Assembly: GCF_028369295.1 (NCBI RefSeq)
Contig: NZ_JAQMYP010000060.1
Coordinates: 1-62,676, forward strand
DNA: 62,676 bases
Reading direction: 5' to 3'
Origin: Streptomyces sp. HD
GTDB taxonomy: Bacteria > Actinomycetota > Actinomycetes > Streptomycetales > Streptomycetaceae
The translations under genes were made by a program, and so were the position numbers. Shown here piece after piece: positions 25,370 to 35,699 of this stretch. Position 1 is the first letter of the stretch. Each line of letters begins with the position of its first letter. Below the pieces are notes generated by a model, which was given only the letters and a program-made list of their open reading frames with translations, was not told the origin of the DNA and searched no databases.

Positions 25370-25573
25370 TACTGATGGTGAGGGTAACCACCTGGCCTGC
25401 GGGAACATCGTCTCGCACCATCGGGTTGGAGCAGATGTCGGCGTTCGGGGTCAGGAGGCCATCGACGGTGTCGGCAGTTGGAATGAGCGGTCCCCGCTTG
25501 CGGGACTAAGCTGCGGAAGGACAGGGAGGGGAAGTTCCCCCCACTGCCTGACCGCTCTGAGGAGCGATTAACG

Positions 25574-28102
<2,529 letters not shown>

Positions 28103-28118
28103 GCCTCACCAGCTGAAA

Positions 28119-28149
28119 GGGGCCGGTGCTTTCGAGCACCGGCCCCTTT
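28119..28149 (+). terminator. strong terminator after clpC
   Basis: A perfect 12-bp stem GGGGCCGGTGCT/AGCACCGGCCCC with a TTCG tetraloop, followed by TTT, 16 nt after the clpC stop. It also faces the convergent phosphatase gene and can serve both. Confidence 0.93.
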
Positions 28150-28176
28150 GGCATGCCGCCGTACGGCGGCGAGGAA

Positions 28177-28818
28177 TTACGACAACTGCCCGTTGTAGTC
28201 AGGCAGCTTGTACGTCTTCTCGGCATGGCCGCCCGACAGGTCGGTGGCGCTGTTGCCGACGTTCGCGATGATCGTGAAGCCCTTCTTCTCGATGTCCACG
28301 CGCTGGGCCGTCTTGTAGTCCGCGACGTCCTTGAAGAGGTCGCCGAAGCTGCGCACATAGAGGCCGGAGACCTGGTAGCCGACGTGCTTGAGGTTGTAGT
28401 CGGTCACCGGGGCGATGATGCCCGGGCGGGCGGTCACGAAGAACAGGGAGACGCCGTGCTCCTGGGCGTACTTGGCGACGTCCAGGACCGGCTTGTTGGC
28501 CGGCTGCGGGTAGCTGAAGCCGAAGTCCGTCTCCAGGGTGGTGTTGTCGATGTCGAAGACGATCGCCTGCTTCTCACCCGGCCTGGTGTTCGCGATGCGC
28601 TGCTTCAGCTCGGGGAGCGCCTGGTTCATCACCGCCTGGCAGTCCTTCTGCCAGGTCGCGTAGTCGACATCCGCCGAGGATGCCGTGACTGCCGCAGTGG
28701 TGGCGGTGGAGGTGCTCGTCGCGGTCGCCGCTGCTTCGGCGGGGACCGCGAGGGCCACGAGGGCGGCCGCGGAGGCGGTGCTGACCGCGATGCGGTGCGC
28801 CCAGGGGCGAAGCGTCAT
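28177..28818 (-). CDS. secreted HAD-family acid phosphatase
   Basis: 213 aa. A signal peptide is visible (RPWAHRIAVSTASAAALVAL ending ...VPAEAAA). The HAD nucleophile motif is AIVFDIDNTTLET (the two Asp residues), followed by FFVTARPG (motif II) and VGNSATDL (motif IV acidic end). This is the class B / plant-type acid phosphatase group (PF03767). GAGAGGA lies about 9 nt before the ATG. Likely scavenges phosphate from organic esters outside the cell; no clear PHO box was found in its promoter. Confidence 0.9.
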   Translation of the reverse strand: MTLRPWAHRIAVSTASAAALVALAVPAEAAATATSTSTATTAAVTASSADVDYATWQKDCQAVMNQALPELKQRIANTRPGEKQAIVFDIDNTTLETDFGFSYPQPANKPVLDVAKYAQEHGVSLFFVTARPGIIAPVTDYNLKHVGYQVSGLYVRSFGDLFKDVADYKTAQRVDIEKKGFTIIANVGNSATDLSGGHAEKTYKLPDYNGQLS

Positions 28819-28890
28819 GTGGGGGGTCCTCTCACGTCACGTGCGCTGGGTTGTCGCATGCATGTTCGTGTGCGTGGGTGGCTGGTGGGG

Positions 28891-28902
28891 AACCAGCTGG
28901 TT
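28891..28902. promoter_or_regulatory. perfect 12-bp palindrome upstream of phosphatase gene
   Basis: AACCAGCTGGTT is fully self-complementary and lies 73 nt before the phosphatase start, a typical operator position. The regulator is unknown. Confidence 0.4.
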
Positions 28903-29206
28903 ACCGGACGGTAGCTCACGTTTGACGGCGGCCCCAGAGTCGCGACGGGATCGGTTACGGAAAGGCGAAAGGGGGCGTAGTGCCCGTCACATTCCGGGGT
29001 CTTCCGATTGCGCTGGGCGGTGACATGCCGCACAGGCGATTTGTCCGTTACTAGCGGGAATAGTGGAAACGGCGCTGCGGGTAAAACGGGCGTAACGGGA
29101 TAGAAGTGGCGGCGAGTTTTGGTGTTCGCGCTGGTTTGTCCCTAATGAGGGCTCTGTCAAGATGCAGGGATTTTTGCGGCGGAGTACTAGCTTCCGTCGT
29201 AGAAAA

Positions 29207-29234
29207 GGGGTTTTGGGGTTTGGGGGGACGAGGG
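29207..29234 (+). other. G-quadruplex motif in the leader of the M23 gene
   Basis: Four G-runs: GGGG-TTTT-GGGG-TTT-GGGGGG-ACGA-GGG, on the coding strand 77 nt before the peptidase start. The first half is identical to the Oxytricha telomeric G4T4G4 sequence, which folds readily. Confidence 0.6.
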
Positions 29235-29310
29235 TTACCAAGGGATGGCCATCCGGCGAGCGCCTGTGCGTCGGGTGGTTCTCTCTGTCGTCGTCCCGAT
29301 GAGGTTTCGC

Positions 29311-29934
29311 ATGTCCCCGCGCCTTTCCTTCCGTTCGACCCGTACGTCCACCTTCCGCACCCGTGCCGCTGTGCTGGCCGCCGGCCTGGGGGCCTCGGTC
29401 GTATTGGGCGCCGGGGGCGCGGTCGCCGCTGAGATGACCTCCGCCACCGGTGTCTCCACCGCCGTTCAGGCGCAGAGTGCCGCGGTGAAGAAGGCCGCCG
29501 TCAAGAAGGCCGCCGCCTCCTGGGTCAGCCCGGTGAAGAAGTACACGAAGAGCGCCAGCTTCGCGCAGGCCGGTGCCAGGTGGCAGTCCACCCATAGCGG
29601 GCAGGACTTCGCCGTGCCGAGCGGCACCCAGGTCATGGCCGCGCACGGCGGCACCGTCGTCAAGGCCGGCGGCAACGGCGCCGGTGACGGTCCGGCGTAC
29701 GGCAACGCCATAGTCGTCAAGCACGGCAACGGGACCTTCACGCAGTACGCCCACCTGTCGCGCATCGACGTGAAGGTCGGCCAGGTCGTCAAGACCGGTC
29801 AGCACATAGCCCGGTCCGGCAACACCGGTAACTCCAGCGGGCCGCACCTGCACTTCGAGATCCGTACGACCGCCAGCTACGGCTCCGCTGTCGACCCTGT
29901 GGCCTTCCTGCGGGCCAAGGGTCTGAAGATCTGA
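29311..29934 (+). CDS. secreted M23-family peptidase (LytM-type cell wall hydrolase)
   Basis: 207 aa. An N-terminal signal sequence (RAAVLAAGLGASVVLGAGGAVAA) precedes a linker rich in KKAAVKKAA. The M23 domain contains the zinc site: HSGQDFAVPSGT (first His/Asp) and HLHFEI (H-x-H), with AHGGTVVKAG and SGNTGNSSGPHLH typical of LytM. It should cleave peptidoglycan cross-bridges outside the cell. The ATG at 29311 has GAGG 6 nt upstream; ATGs at 29245 and 29299 are less likely. No c-di-AMP riboswitch core is recognisable in its leader. Confidence 0.93.
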   Translation: MSPRLSFRSTRTSTFRTRAAVLAAGLGASVVLGAGGAVAAEMTSATGVSTAVQAQSAAVKKAAVKKAAASWVSPVKKYTKSASFAQAGARWQSTHSGQDFAVPSGTQVMAAHGGTVVKAGGNGAGDGPAYGNAIVVKHGNGTFTQYAHLSRIDVKVGQVVKTGQHIARSGNTGNSSGPHLHFEIRTTASYGSAVDPVAFLRAKGLKI

Positions 29935-29949
29935 GTCACCGAGCCGCTC

Positions 29950-30525
29950 TCAGGCGCCCTGGTGCGCCTGGGTGACCAGATCTGTGGCGACCTCAAGGAC
30001 AGCCTTGCGCTTGTCCTCGGGGTCGCCTTCGAGGTCCTGCAGCAGGAACATCCCGGCGTGCAGTGTGAACAGGGCACTGATGCAGCGGACCTGGCCGACC
30101 AGGTCGGAGTCCGGGTCGATGATGATGTCCCGCATGCCGACCATGCGGTTCTTGAACATCTCGCCGATGCTCAGTTCGCGGACCGTCGCCTGGTTCTCCT
30201 GCATGAAGCGGAACAGCGGTGCCGCCTCGGTCAGGGCCTGGCTGTAGCGGCGTACGATCTCCTGCTTCGTGTCGAGTGAGTGCGGCTGTCGCTTGCCCCA
30301 CTCGATCAGCTCCTCGATCGGCTTCGTCAGATCCTCGAAGAGGCTGACGATGATCTCTTCCTTGGTCTTGAAGTGGTAGTACAGGGCCGCCTTCGTGACG
30401 TCCAGGCGCTCGGCGATCTCGCGCAGGGAGGTCTTCTCGTAGCCCTGCTCGGCGAAGAGTTCGAGCGCTACGTCCTGGATGCGCTGGCGGGTGTCCCCGC
30501 GGCGCCGCTGCTTGGTGCCGTCCAT
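29950..30525 (-). CDS. TetR-family repressor of the adjacent MFS gene
   Basis: 191 aa. The N-terminal helix-turn-helix is DTRQRIQDVALELFAEQGYEKTSLREIAERLDVTKAALYYHF, typical TetR. The C-terminal ligand domain has hydrophobic helices (LFTLHAGMFLLQDLEG). It diverges from the MFS exporter, with a large inverted repeat in between, so it most likely represses both. I chose the ATG at 30525 (MDGTKQ); the ATG at 30537 sits right on a GAGG and is less likely. Confidence 0.93.
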   Translation of the reverse strand: MDGTKQRRRGDTRQRIQDVALELFAEQGYEKTSLREIAERLDVTKAALYYHFKTKEEIIVSLFEDLTKPIEELIEWGKRQPHSLDTKQEIVRRYSQALTEAAPLFRFMQENQATVRELSIGEMFKNRMVGMRDIIIDPDSDLVGQVRCISALFTLHAGMFLLQDLEGDPEDKRKAVLEVATDLVTQAHQGA

Positions 30526-30563
30526 GGTGCCACCCATCCTCGTACGCCTCGGCTTTCCGGAAA

Positions 30564-30636
30564 ACTTACTTGACGCCCGGCTAGTTACGCATCTACCTTC
30601 CCTGAGTGTAGACAACTAGCCGGGCGGCAAGTAAGT
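30564..30636. promoter_or_regulatory. twin operator of the TetR/MFS divergent promoter
   Basis: A 23-bp arm (30564-30586) and its inverted copy (30614-30636) match at 22 of 23 positions, separated by 27 nt. Each arm (core ACTTG...CTAGT) is itself partly palindromic, so each is probably one TetR dimer site. The left arm overlaps TTGACG (30570-30575), a plausible -35, with TACCTT 18 nt downstream for the MFS gene. Confidence 0.75.
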
Positions 30637-30665
30637 AGCGGCGGGAAGCCGGGGGAGTGGGAGTC

Positions 30666-32261
30666 ATGGCGGACACACAGGCAGCTGGTTCGGGAGCGGA
30701 GGAGCCTGCTGGGCCACAGCCCAGAAGCGTGCGGGTCGTGCTGCTCGCGCTGATGATCACGATGATGCTGGCCATGCTCGACAACATGATCGTGGGCACC
30801 GCGATGCCGACGATCGTGGGTGATCTGGGCGGGCTGGAGCATCTGTCCTGGGTCGTGACGGCGTACACGCTGGCGACCGCCGCCTCCACCCCGCTGTGGG
30901 GCAAGCTCGGCGACATGTACGGGCGCAAGGGCGTCTTCATGTCGTCGATCGTGCTGTTCCTGATCGGCTCCGCGCTGAGCGGCATGGCCCAGGACATGGG
31001 ACAGCTGATCGCGTTCCGGGCCGTGCAGGGACTGGGCGCCGGCGGTCTGATGGTCGGTGTCATGGCGATCATCGGTGATCTGATTCCGCCGCGGGAGCGG
31101 GGCAAGTACCAGGGCATGATGGCCGGCGTGATGGCGCTCGCGATGATCGGCGGGCCGCTGGTCGGCGGCACCATCACCGACAACTGGGGCTGGCGCTGGT
31201 CCTTCTACATCAACCTGCCGCTCGGTGTCGTCGCGCTCGCCGCGATCAGTGCCGTCCTGCACCTGCCGAAGAAGCGGACGCAGGCGCGGATCGACTATCT
31301 GGGGGCTGCGCTGCTGACCGTGGGGATCACCGCGATCGTGCTGGTGACCACGTGGGGCGGCACGGAGTACGCCTGGACGTCCGCGATGATCATGGAGCTC
31401 ATCGGGATCGGTGTCGCGGCCCTGGTGGGGTTCGTGTTCTGGCAGACCAAGGCTGCCGAGCCGGTGGTCCCGCTGCACATCTTCCGCAGCCGGAACTTCA
31501 CGCTGATGTCCCTGATCGGGTTCATCACCGGGTTCGTGATGTTCGGCGCGACGCTGTTCCTGCCGCTGTACCAGCAGTCCGTGCAGAAGGCGTCAGCGAC
31601 CAACTCCGGGCTGCTGCTCCTGCCGATGCTCGGGGCGATGCTCGTGACGTCCATGGCGGCGGGACGGGTGACCACGAACACCGGGCGCTACAAGGCCTTC
31701 CCGATCGTCGGCGGTGTGCTGATGGTCGTCGGGCTGTATCTGATGTCGCTGATGGACACCGGGACCAGCAGGTTCACGTCCGGTGTCTACATGGCCGTCG
31801 TCGGGCTCGGGATGGGCTGTCTGATGCAGATCACCATGCTGGTTGCGCAGAACAGCGTCGAGATGAAGGACATGGGCGTCGCGTCCTCGTCCACCACGCT
31901 GTTCCGGACGCTCGGGTCGTCGTTCGGCGTCGCGATCATGGGTGCCTTGTTCAACAGCCGGGTCCAGGACGTCATGGCCGAGCGCGGCGGGGCGCTGGGG
32001 GCCAAGGTGACCGAGCAGTCGGCGCAGCTGGACGCGGCGAGTCTGGAGAAGTTGCCGGAGGCCGTGGCGGGGGCGTATCGGCACGCGGTGTCCGCGGGGA
32101 CGCACGGGGCGTTTCTCCTGGGGGCCGGGGTCGCCGTGCTGGCGCTGGTGGCGGCCCTGTTCGTGAAGGAGGTGCCGCTCAAGGGGGCGGGGCCCAAGGA
32201 GGACGGTGCCGGGGACGGGACCGACGCGGCGGTGAAGACGGCGGTTGTGGAGGCCGTCTGA
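30666..32261 (+). CDS. DHA2 (14-TM) MFS multidrug exporter
   Basis: 531 aa. Fourteen hydrophobic segments and the drug:H+ antiporter family-2 signatures: LDNMIVGTAMPTIVGDLGG (motif D1), LGDMYGRKGVFM (motif A), MIGGPLVGGTITDNWGWRWSFYINLPLG (motif C). Similar to EmrB/QacA exporters. The ATG at 30666 is chosen; a GGGAG site precedes it. It is regulated by the divergent TetR through the shared operator and is followed by a strong terminator. The substrate is unknown. Confidence 0.95.
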   Translation: MADTQAAGSGAEEPAGPQPRSVRVVLLALMITMMLAMLDNMIVGTAMPTIVGDLGGLEHLSWVVTAYTLATAASTPLWGKLGDMYGRKGVFMSSIVLFLIGSALSGMAQDMGQLIAFRAVQGLGAGGLMVGVMAIIGDLIPPRERGKYQGMMAGVMALAMIGGPLVGGTITDNWGWRWSFYINLPLGVVALAAISAVLHLPKKRTQARIDYLGAALLTVGITAIVLVTTWGGTEYAWTSAMIMELIGIGVAALVGFVFWQTKAAEPVVPLHIFRSRNFTLMSLIGFITGFVMFGATLFLPLYQQSVQKASATNSGLLLLPMLGAMLVTSMAAGRVTTNTGRYKAFPIVGGVLMVVGLYLMSLMDTGTSRFTSGVYMAVVGLGMGCLMQITMLVAQNSVEMKDMGVASSSTTLFRTLGSSFGVAIMGALFNSRVQDVMAERGGALGAKVTEQSAQLDAASLEKLPEAVAGAYRHAVSAGTHGAFLLGAGVAVLALVAALFVKEVPLKGAGPKEDGAGDGTDAAVKTAVVEAV

Positions 32262-32275
32262 GGTCGTGCGGTGGG

Positions 32276-32320
32276 CGGAGGCCCCCGGGTTGCTCTGGGC
32301 GACCCGGGGGCCTCCGCGTT
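32276..32320 (+). terminator. terminator after the MFS gene
   Basis: A 15-bp perfect stem (CGGAGGCCCCCGGGT / ACCCGGGGGCCTCCG) around an 11-nt loop, 14 nt after the MFS stop, with a short GCGTTT tail. Confidence 0.92.
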
Positions 32321-32359
32321 TCCGTCGGGCTGTCAGTGGGGCGTGTCACCATCGGCTGC

Positions 32360-32788
32360 ATGGACAGGACGCGCCAGTTGCGGCTGGCCAAGGACGTCAT
32401 GGATCGGGAGTGGGCCGATCCGGGGCTTGATCTGGGGGCCGTTGCCGGGCGGGCCGGGTACTCGCGGTATCACTTCGTGCGGGTGTTCAAGGCGGCGTAC
32501 GGCGAGACGCCGGGGCAGTACCTGACGCATCGGCGGATCGAGCGGGCCGAGGAGTATCTGCGGGGCGCCGATCTGACCGTCACCGAGATCTGCCATCTGG
32601 TCGGGTTCAGCAGCCTCGGCACCTTCTCGGCGAAGTTCAAGGCGCGGACCGGGCTGACGCCGAGCGAGTACCGGGAGAAGCATGTCGGGCGCGGGGCCGC
32701 GCTGATACCGGGGTGCTACGCGATGTTGTGGGCAGGGGGCTTTCGACGGCGGGACGAGCAGGAGAGCAACTCTGGAGAAGCCCCCTGA
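32360..32788 (+). CDS. short AraC-family transcriptional regulator
   Basis: 142 aa, essentially the double helix-turn-helix DNA-binding domain alone (LDLGAVAGRAGYSRYHFVRVFK and LTVTEICHLVGFSSLGTFSAKFKARTG), as in MarA/SoxS-size proteins. A basic tail follows. It precedes the VOC-domain gene by 85 nt in the same orientation, a pairing that recurs in actinobacteria. Probably activates that gene or its own promoter. Confidence 0.9.
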   Translation: MDRTRQLRLAKDVMDREWADPGLDLGAVAGRAGYSRYHFVRVFKAAYGETPGQYLTHRRIERAEEYLRGADLTVTEICHLVGFSSLGTFSAKFKARTGLTPSEYREKHVGRGAALIPGCYAMLWAGGFRRRDEQESNSGEAP

Positions 32789-32873
32789 CCCGCCCCCTGC
32801 CTAACGTGACGGCAAGGAAGCAGCCGCAGCCGTAGCCGCGAGCCGCAGAGCAGGAAAGCAGGAGAGCAGAGGC

Positions 32874-33308
32874 ATGATCAAGGGCCTGGGCATCACCACC
32901 GTATGGACGTTCGACCAGCAGCGCACCAAGGCGTTCTTCACGGAGAAGATCGGCTTCGAGGTGCGGAACGACCTCTCCATGGGCGACATGCGGTGGGTCA
33001 CCGTGGGCGCCAAGGACCAGCCGGATGTCGAGCTGGCGCTGATGAGCCTGGACGGGCCGGGGCTCGACCCGGAGTCCTCCGAGGCACTGAAGAAGCTCGT
33101 CGGGAAGGGAGTCATCGGGGCCGGGGCGTTCCGGACCGACGACTGCCGGAGGGACTACGAGACCTTCAAGGCGCGCGGAGTGGAGTTCGTCCAGGAGCCG
33201 CAGGAGCGGCCGTACGGCATCGAGGCGATCTTCCGTGACGACAACGGCAACTGGTACTCGCTGACCGAGCGGAGCGAGGAGCTCGACTTCTCCAAGTCCT
33301 TCGGGTGA
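32874..33308 (+). CDS. VOC-family (glyoxalase/bleomycin-resistance-like) protein
   Basis: 144 aa. One vicinal-oxygen-chelate fold: GITTVWTFDQQRTKAFFTEKIGFEVRND at the start and IEAIFRDDNGNWYSLTER at the end, with a metal-site Glu in the final strands. A GGAGAGCAGAGG purine tract precedes the ATG. Such single-domain proteins include dioxygenases, glyoxalases and antibiotic-binding proteins; the sequence does not decide which. Its upstream neighbour is an AraC regulator. Confidence 0.85.
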   Translation: MIKGLGITTVWTFDQQRTKAFFTEKIGFEVRNDLSMGDMRWVTVGAKDQPDVELALMSLDGPGLDPESSEALKKLVGKGVIGAGAFRTDDCRRDYETFKARGVEFVQEPQERPYGIEAIFRDDNGNWYSLTERSEELDFSKSFG

Positions 33309-33336
33309 GTCCCGGACGCCGGTGGCGGTGAGCCGA

Positions 33337-33380
33337 CCGCCCGCCGCTACGGCAGCAACCGCCCGCCGCTACGGCAGCAT
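33337..33380. repeat. 22-bp tandem duplication across the cseC stop codon
   Basis: CCGCCCGCCGCTACGGCAGC begins two adjacent 22-bp copies (33337-33358 and 33359-33380), identical except at the last base. One copy contains the cseC stop (CTA on the plus strand, 33369-33371) and the last two codons; the other is an echo of it just downstream of the gene. Confidence 0.9.
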
Positions 33381-34835
33381 CGGATAGCTGCCCGTGTTGG
33401 TCGGCGCGTGTTCCGGGAGCCAGAGGACGGCCACCGCGCCCTCCGCAGGGACATGGTCCGGGGCGCCCGCCGGGCGGATGTTGCGGAAGGTCAGACGGGC
33501 GCCCAGCACCCGGGCCTGACCTGCGGCGATCGTCAGGCCGAGACCGTGGCCGTGGCCCGCGCGGTCACTGCTGCCGGTGCGGAAGCGGCTGGGGCCCTCG
33601 GCGAGCAGGTCCTCGGGGAAACCGGGGCCGTGATCGCGGACCCGGATGACCCGGCCCTCGACGGTGACCTCGATCGGCGTTCTGCCGTGCTTCGCGGCGT
33701 TGGTCAGCAGGTTGAACAGCACCCGCTCCAGCCGCCGCGGGTCGGTCATGACCTCCGACTCGTGGACGACCCGCACCTCGATGGCGGGGTCCTTCGCCGC
33801 GACCCGCCGGCTGACGAACTCGCCCAGCATGATGTCCTGCAACTCGGCCCGCTCCGAGGCGCTGTCCAGCCGGGCCACCTCCAGGACGTCCTCCACCAGC
33901 GTGCGCATCGCCTTCGCCCGGTCCAGTACCAGCTCGGTGAGCCGGCCGGGCGGCAGCAGTTCGGCCGCCGTCAGCAGACCGGTCACCGGCGTACGCAGCT
34001 CGTGCGCGATGTCCGCCGTGACCCGGCGCTCCGCCTCCAGCCGCTGCTGCAGCGCGTCCGCCATGGCGTCCACCGCGCTCGCGAGGTCGTCGGTCTCGTC
34101 CCGTACGACACCCCCGATGGCGTCCCGCACGCGCACATCAGGCTCGCCGCTCGCGACCTGGTTCGCCGCGGCCGCCGCCTTGCGCAGCCGGCGCGACAGC
34201 TGCCCTCCGATGAGCACGCCGAGCGCGCTGCCGCCGAGGACGACCGAGATGGAGCCGATGATCATGGCCTGGTCGAGGCGGTTGAGGATGTGCTCGCTGC
34301 GGTCGGTCCAGCCGGTGCGCAGCGACAGCACCTGCCCGTTGTTGAGCGGTACGGCCGCCCAGATGTCGGGCGCTCCGCTCGGCGTGTCCGTCACATACGT
34401 CCCCCGCCGGCCCTCCTCGACCTTGTCCCGCAGCGCCGGCGGCAGCTCCGGGTCGTTGATCGTGGCGTTGGGGAAGTTCAGCCGCTTGGACTGCTCGAAG
34501 CTGCGCTGGGCGATCTGGACGCGCTCGTCCGCGAGGTCGCGGGCGCTGTCCAGCATCGAGACCCGGGCCTGGTTGTGCACGACCAGGCTCAGCACGATCG
34601 CCACGAGCGCGCCGACCAGTGCGATCGCCGCGCTCAGCTTCCACCGCAGGCCCGTGCGTATGGCGATACGGCTGTTTCTGTGACGGCTCACCCGCGCTCC
34701 TGCACGACCATCCGCACGCTCTCCCGTGCGAGCGCCCATCCGGACACCGACCCCGGGGCCCGCGATCTCCGCCGGGTCCGTGAGTTCGACACTGCCTGCG
34801 CCGGACGTCGCCGGGCGTCTGAACATCCCCCGCAT
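33369..34835 (-). CDS. cseC: sensor histidine kinase CseC of the envelope-stress system
   Basis: 488 aa. Two transmembrane helices (LSAAIALVGALVAIVLSLVV and IIGSISVVLGGSALGVLIGG) bracket an extracytoplasmic sensor domain of about 130 residues. HAMP, HisKA (ADIAHELRTPVTGLLTAAEL, phospho-His) and HATPase (LFNLLTNAAKHG, VRDHGPGFP, GHGHGLGLTIAAGQA) follow. Fourth gene of sigE-cseA-cseB-cseC; in S. coelicolor it detects cell wall damage and phosphorylates CseB to drive sigE. The ATG at 34835 is 11 nt after the cseB stop; shorter starts near residue 48 (VSRHRNS) are possible. Confidence 0.95.
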   Translation of the reverse strand: MRGMFRRPATSGAGSVELTDPAEIAGPGVGVRMGARTGERADGRAGARVSRHRNSRIAIRTGLRWKLSAAIALVGALVAIVLSLVVHNQARVSMLDSARDLADERVQIAQRSFEQSKRLNFPNATINDPELPPALRDKVEEGRRGTYVTDTPSGAPDIWAAVPLNNGQVLSLRTGWTDRSEHILNRLDQAMIIGSISVVLGGSALGVLIGGQLSRRLRKAAAAANQVASGEPDVRVRDAIGGVVRDETDDLASAVDAMADALQQRLEAERRVTADIAHELRTPVTGLLTAAELLPPGRLTELVLDRAKAMRTLVEDVLEVARLDSASERAELQDIMLGEFVSRRVAAKDPAIEVRVVHESEVMTDPRRLERVLFNLLTNAAKHGRTPIEVTVEGRVIRVRDHGPGFPEDLLAEGPSRFRTGSSDRAGHGHGLGLTIAAGQARVLGARLTFRNIRPAGAPDHVPAEGAVAVLWLPEHAPTNTGSYPMLP

Positions 34836-34846
34836 GCCCGCCCCGC

Positions 34847-35551
34847 TCAGGCCTTCAACTTGTAGCCGAAGCCACGGACCGTCTCGATACGGTCCTGGCC
34901 GATCTTCTGCCGCAGTCGCTGTACATGGACGTCGACGACCCGGGTGTCCCCGCCCCAGCCGTAGTCCCACACGCGCTCCAGCAGCTTGTCCCGTGACAGC
35001 ACCGTGCCCGGCGCCGAGGAGAACTCCAGCAGCAGACGCATCTCGGTCGGCGTGAGCGCCACCGGCTGCCCGTCCCTGCGTACCTCCATGCCCTCGGTGT
35101 CGACCTCCAGGTCGCCGAAGGTCAGCACCCCGCCGTCGGCGGCCGGGTCGGCCTCCTCCGTCCGGTCGGGGCCGCTCGCGTGCCCGAAGCGGCGCAGCAC
35201 GGCACGGATCCGCGCGACCAGCACGGCACCGTCGAACGGCTTCGTCACATAGTCGTCCGCGCCCGCCTCCAGGCCCAGCACCACGTCGATCGAGTCGGCG
35301 CGCGCCGACAGCATGATCACCGGCACGGTCGACTCGTCACGGATCCGGCGGCACAGACTGACCCCGTCCAGGCCCGGGACCATGACGTCCAGCAGTGCGA
35401 TGTCCGGCCGGTTCGTCCGGAACGCCTCCAGGCCCGACAGTCCGTCGGGCATGGCGGTGACCGCGAAGCCGTCCCGCTCCAGGGCGAGTTGGGTGGCCTC
35501 GCGGATGACGTCGTCGTCCTCGACGAACAGAACGTGGGTCTGGTCTGCCAT
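34847..35551 (-). CDS. cseB: OmpR/PhoB-family response regulator CseB
   Basis: 234 aa. Receiver domain with acidic residues in VEDDDV, phospho-acceptor Asp55 (IALLDVMVPG) and Lys in YVTKPF; C-terminal winged helix of the OmpR type (LTPTEMRLLLEFSSAPGTVL, GGDTRVVDVHVQRLRQKI, VRGFGYKL). It activates the sigE promoter when phosphorylated by CseC. The ATG at 35551 is used; 148 nt separate it from cseA. Confidence 0.96.
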   Translation of the reverse strand: MADQTHVLFVEDDDVIREATQLALERDGFAVTAMPDGLSGLEAFRTNRPDIALLDVMVPGLDGVSLCRRIRDESTVPVIMLSARADSIDVVLGLEAGADDYVTKPFDGAVLVARIRAVLRRFGHASGPDRTEEADPAADGGVLTFGDLEVDTEGMEVRRDGQPVALTPTEMRLLLEFSSAPGTVLSRDKLLERVWDYGWGGDTRVVDVHVQRLRQKIGQDRIETVRGFGYKLKA

Positions 35552-35699
35552 CCCGGTGCTCTCTGTCCTCGTGTGCCGTGTGTGTTCTTCGGGTTGCGCG
35601 TCTGCTGCAAGGATCGTGCGTCGGCGTCTGGCTCTGCGGCTTGTTCTGTTCAAGGGACGTCTGGATCAGGCGCCGCGTTCATTCCTGCCCGGCCGACCC

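Larger units (their letters stand above)
25144..25573 (+). promoter_or_regulatory. 430-nt clpC upstream region
   Basis: No convincing gene. It holds two exact GTTCGC-N5-GCG boxes (25250-25263 and 25356-25369), a GC-rich near-palindrome at 25490-25506 (GTCCCCGC TT GCGGGAC), and a GAGGAG ribosome-binding site just before the clpC ATG. It must also contain the promoter of the divergent conserved hypothetical gene. Confidence 0.7.
28819..29310. promoter_or_regulatory. divergent intergenic region between phosphatase and M23 peptidase
   Basis: 492 nt with no convincing gene. It contains a 12-bp perfect palindrome (28891-28902, AACCAGCTGGTT) near the phosphatase start and a G-run motif (29207-29234) near the peptidase start. 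A GGTAAAACGGG/ATAGAAG region around 29080-29106 is a plausible promoter for the peptidase. Confidence 0.5.

Noticed and set aside
25149..25571. Small protein gene in the clpC upstream region
   Set aside because: A 140-codon frame exists, but its composition is unlike neighbouring genes, there is no good ribosome-binding site and it would cover the ClgR boxes.
29207..29234. Telomeric sequence
   Set aside because: The G4T4G4 match resembles ciliate telomeres, but Streptomyces telomeres are palindromic hairpins and this site is internal, next to ordinary genes.
28990..29310. c-di-AMP (ydaO-type) riboswitch before the M23 peptidase
   Set aside because: Such riboswitches often precede cell wall hydrolase genes in actinobacteria and disA is in this window, but I cannot find the conserved core elements here. 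A covariance-model search would settle it.
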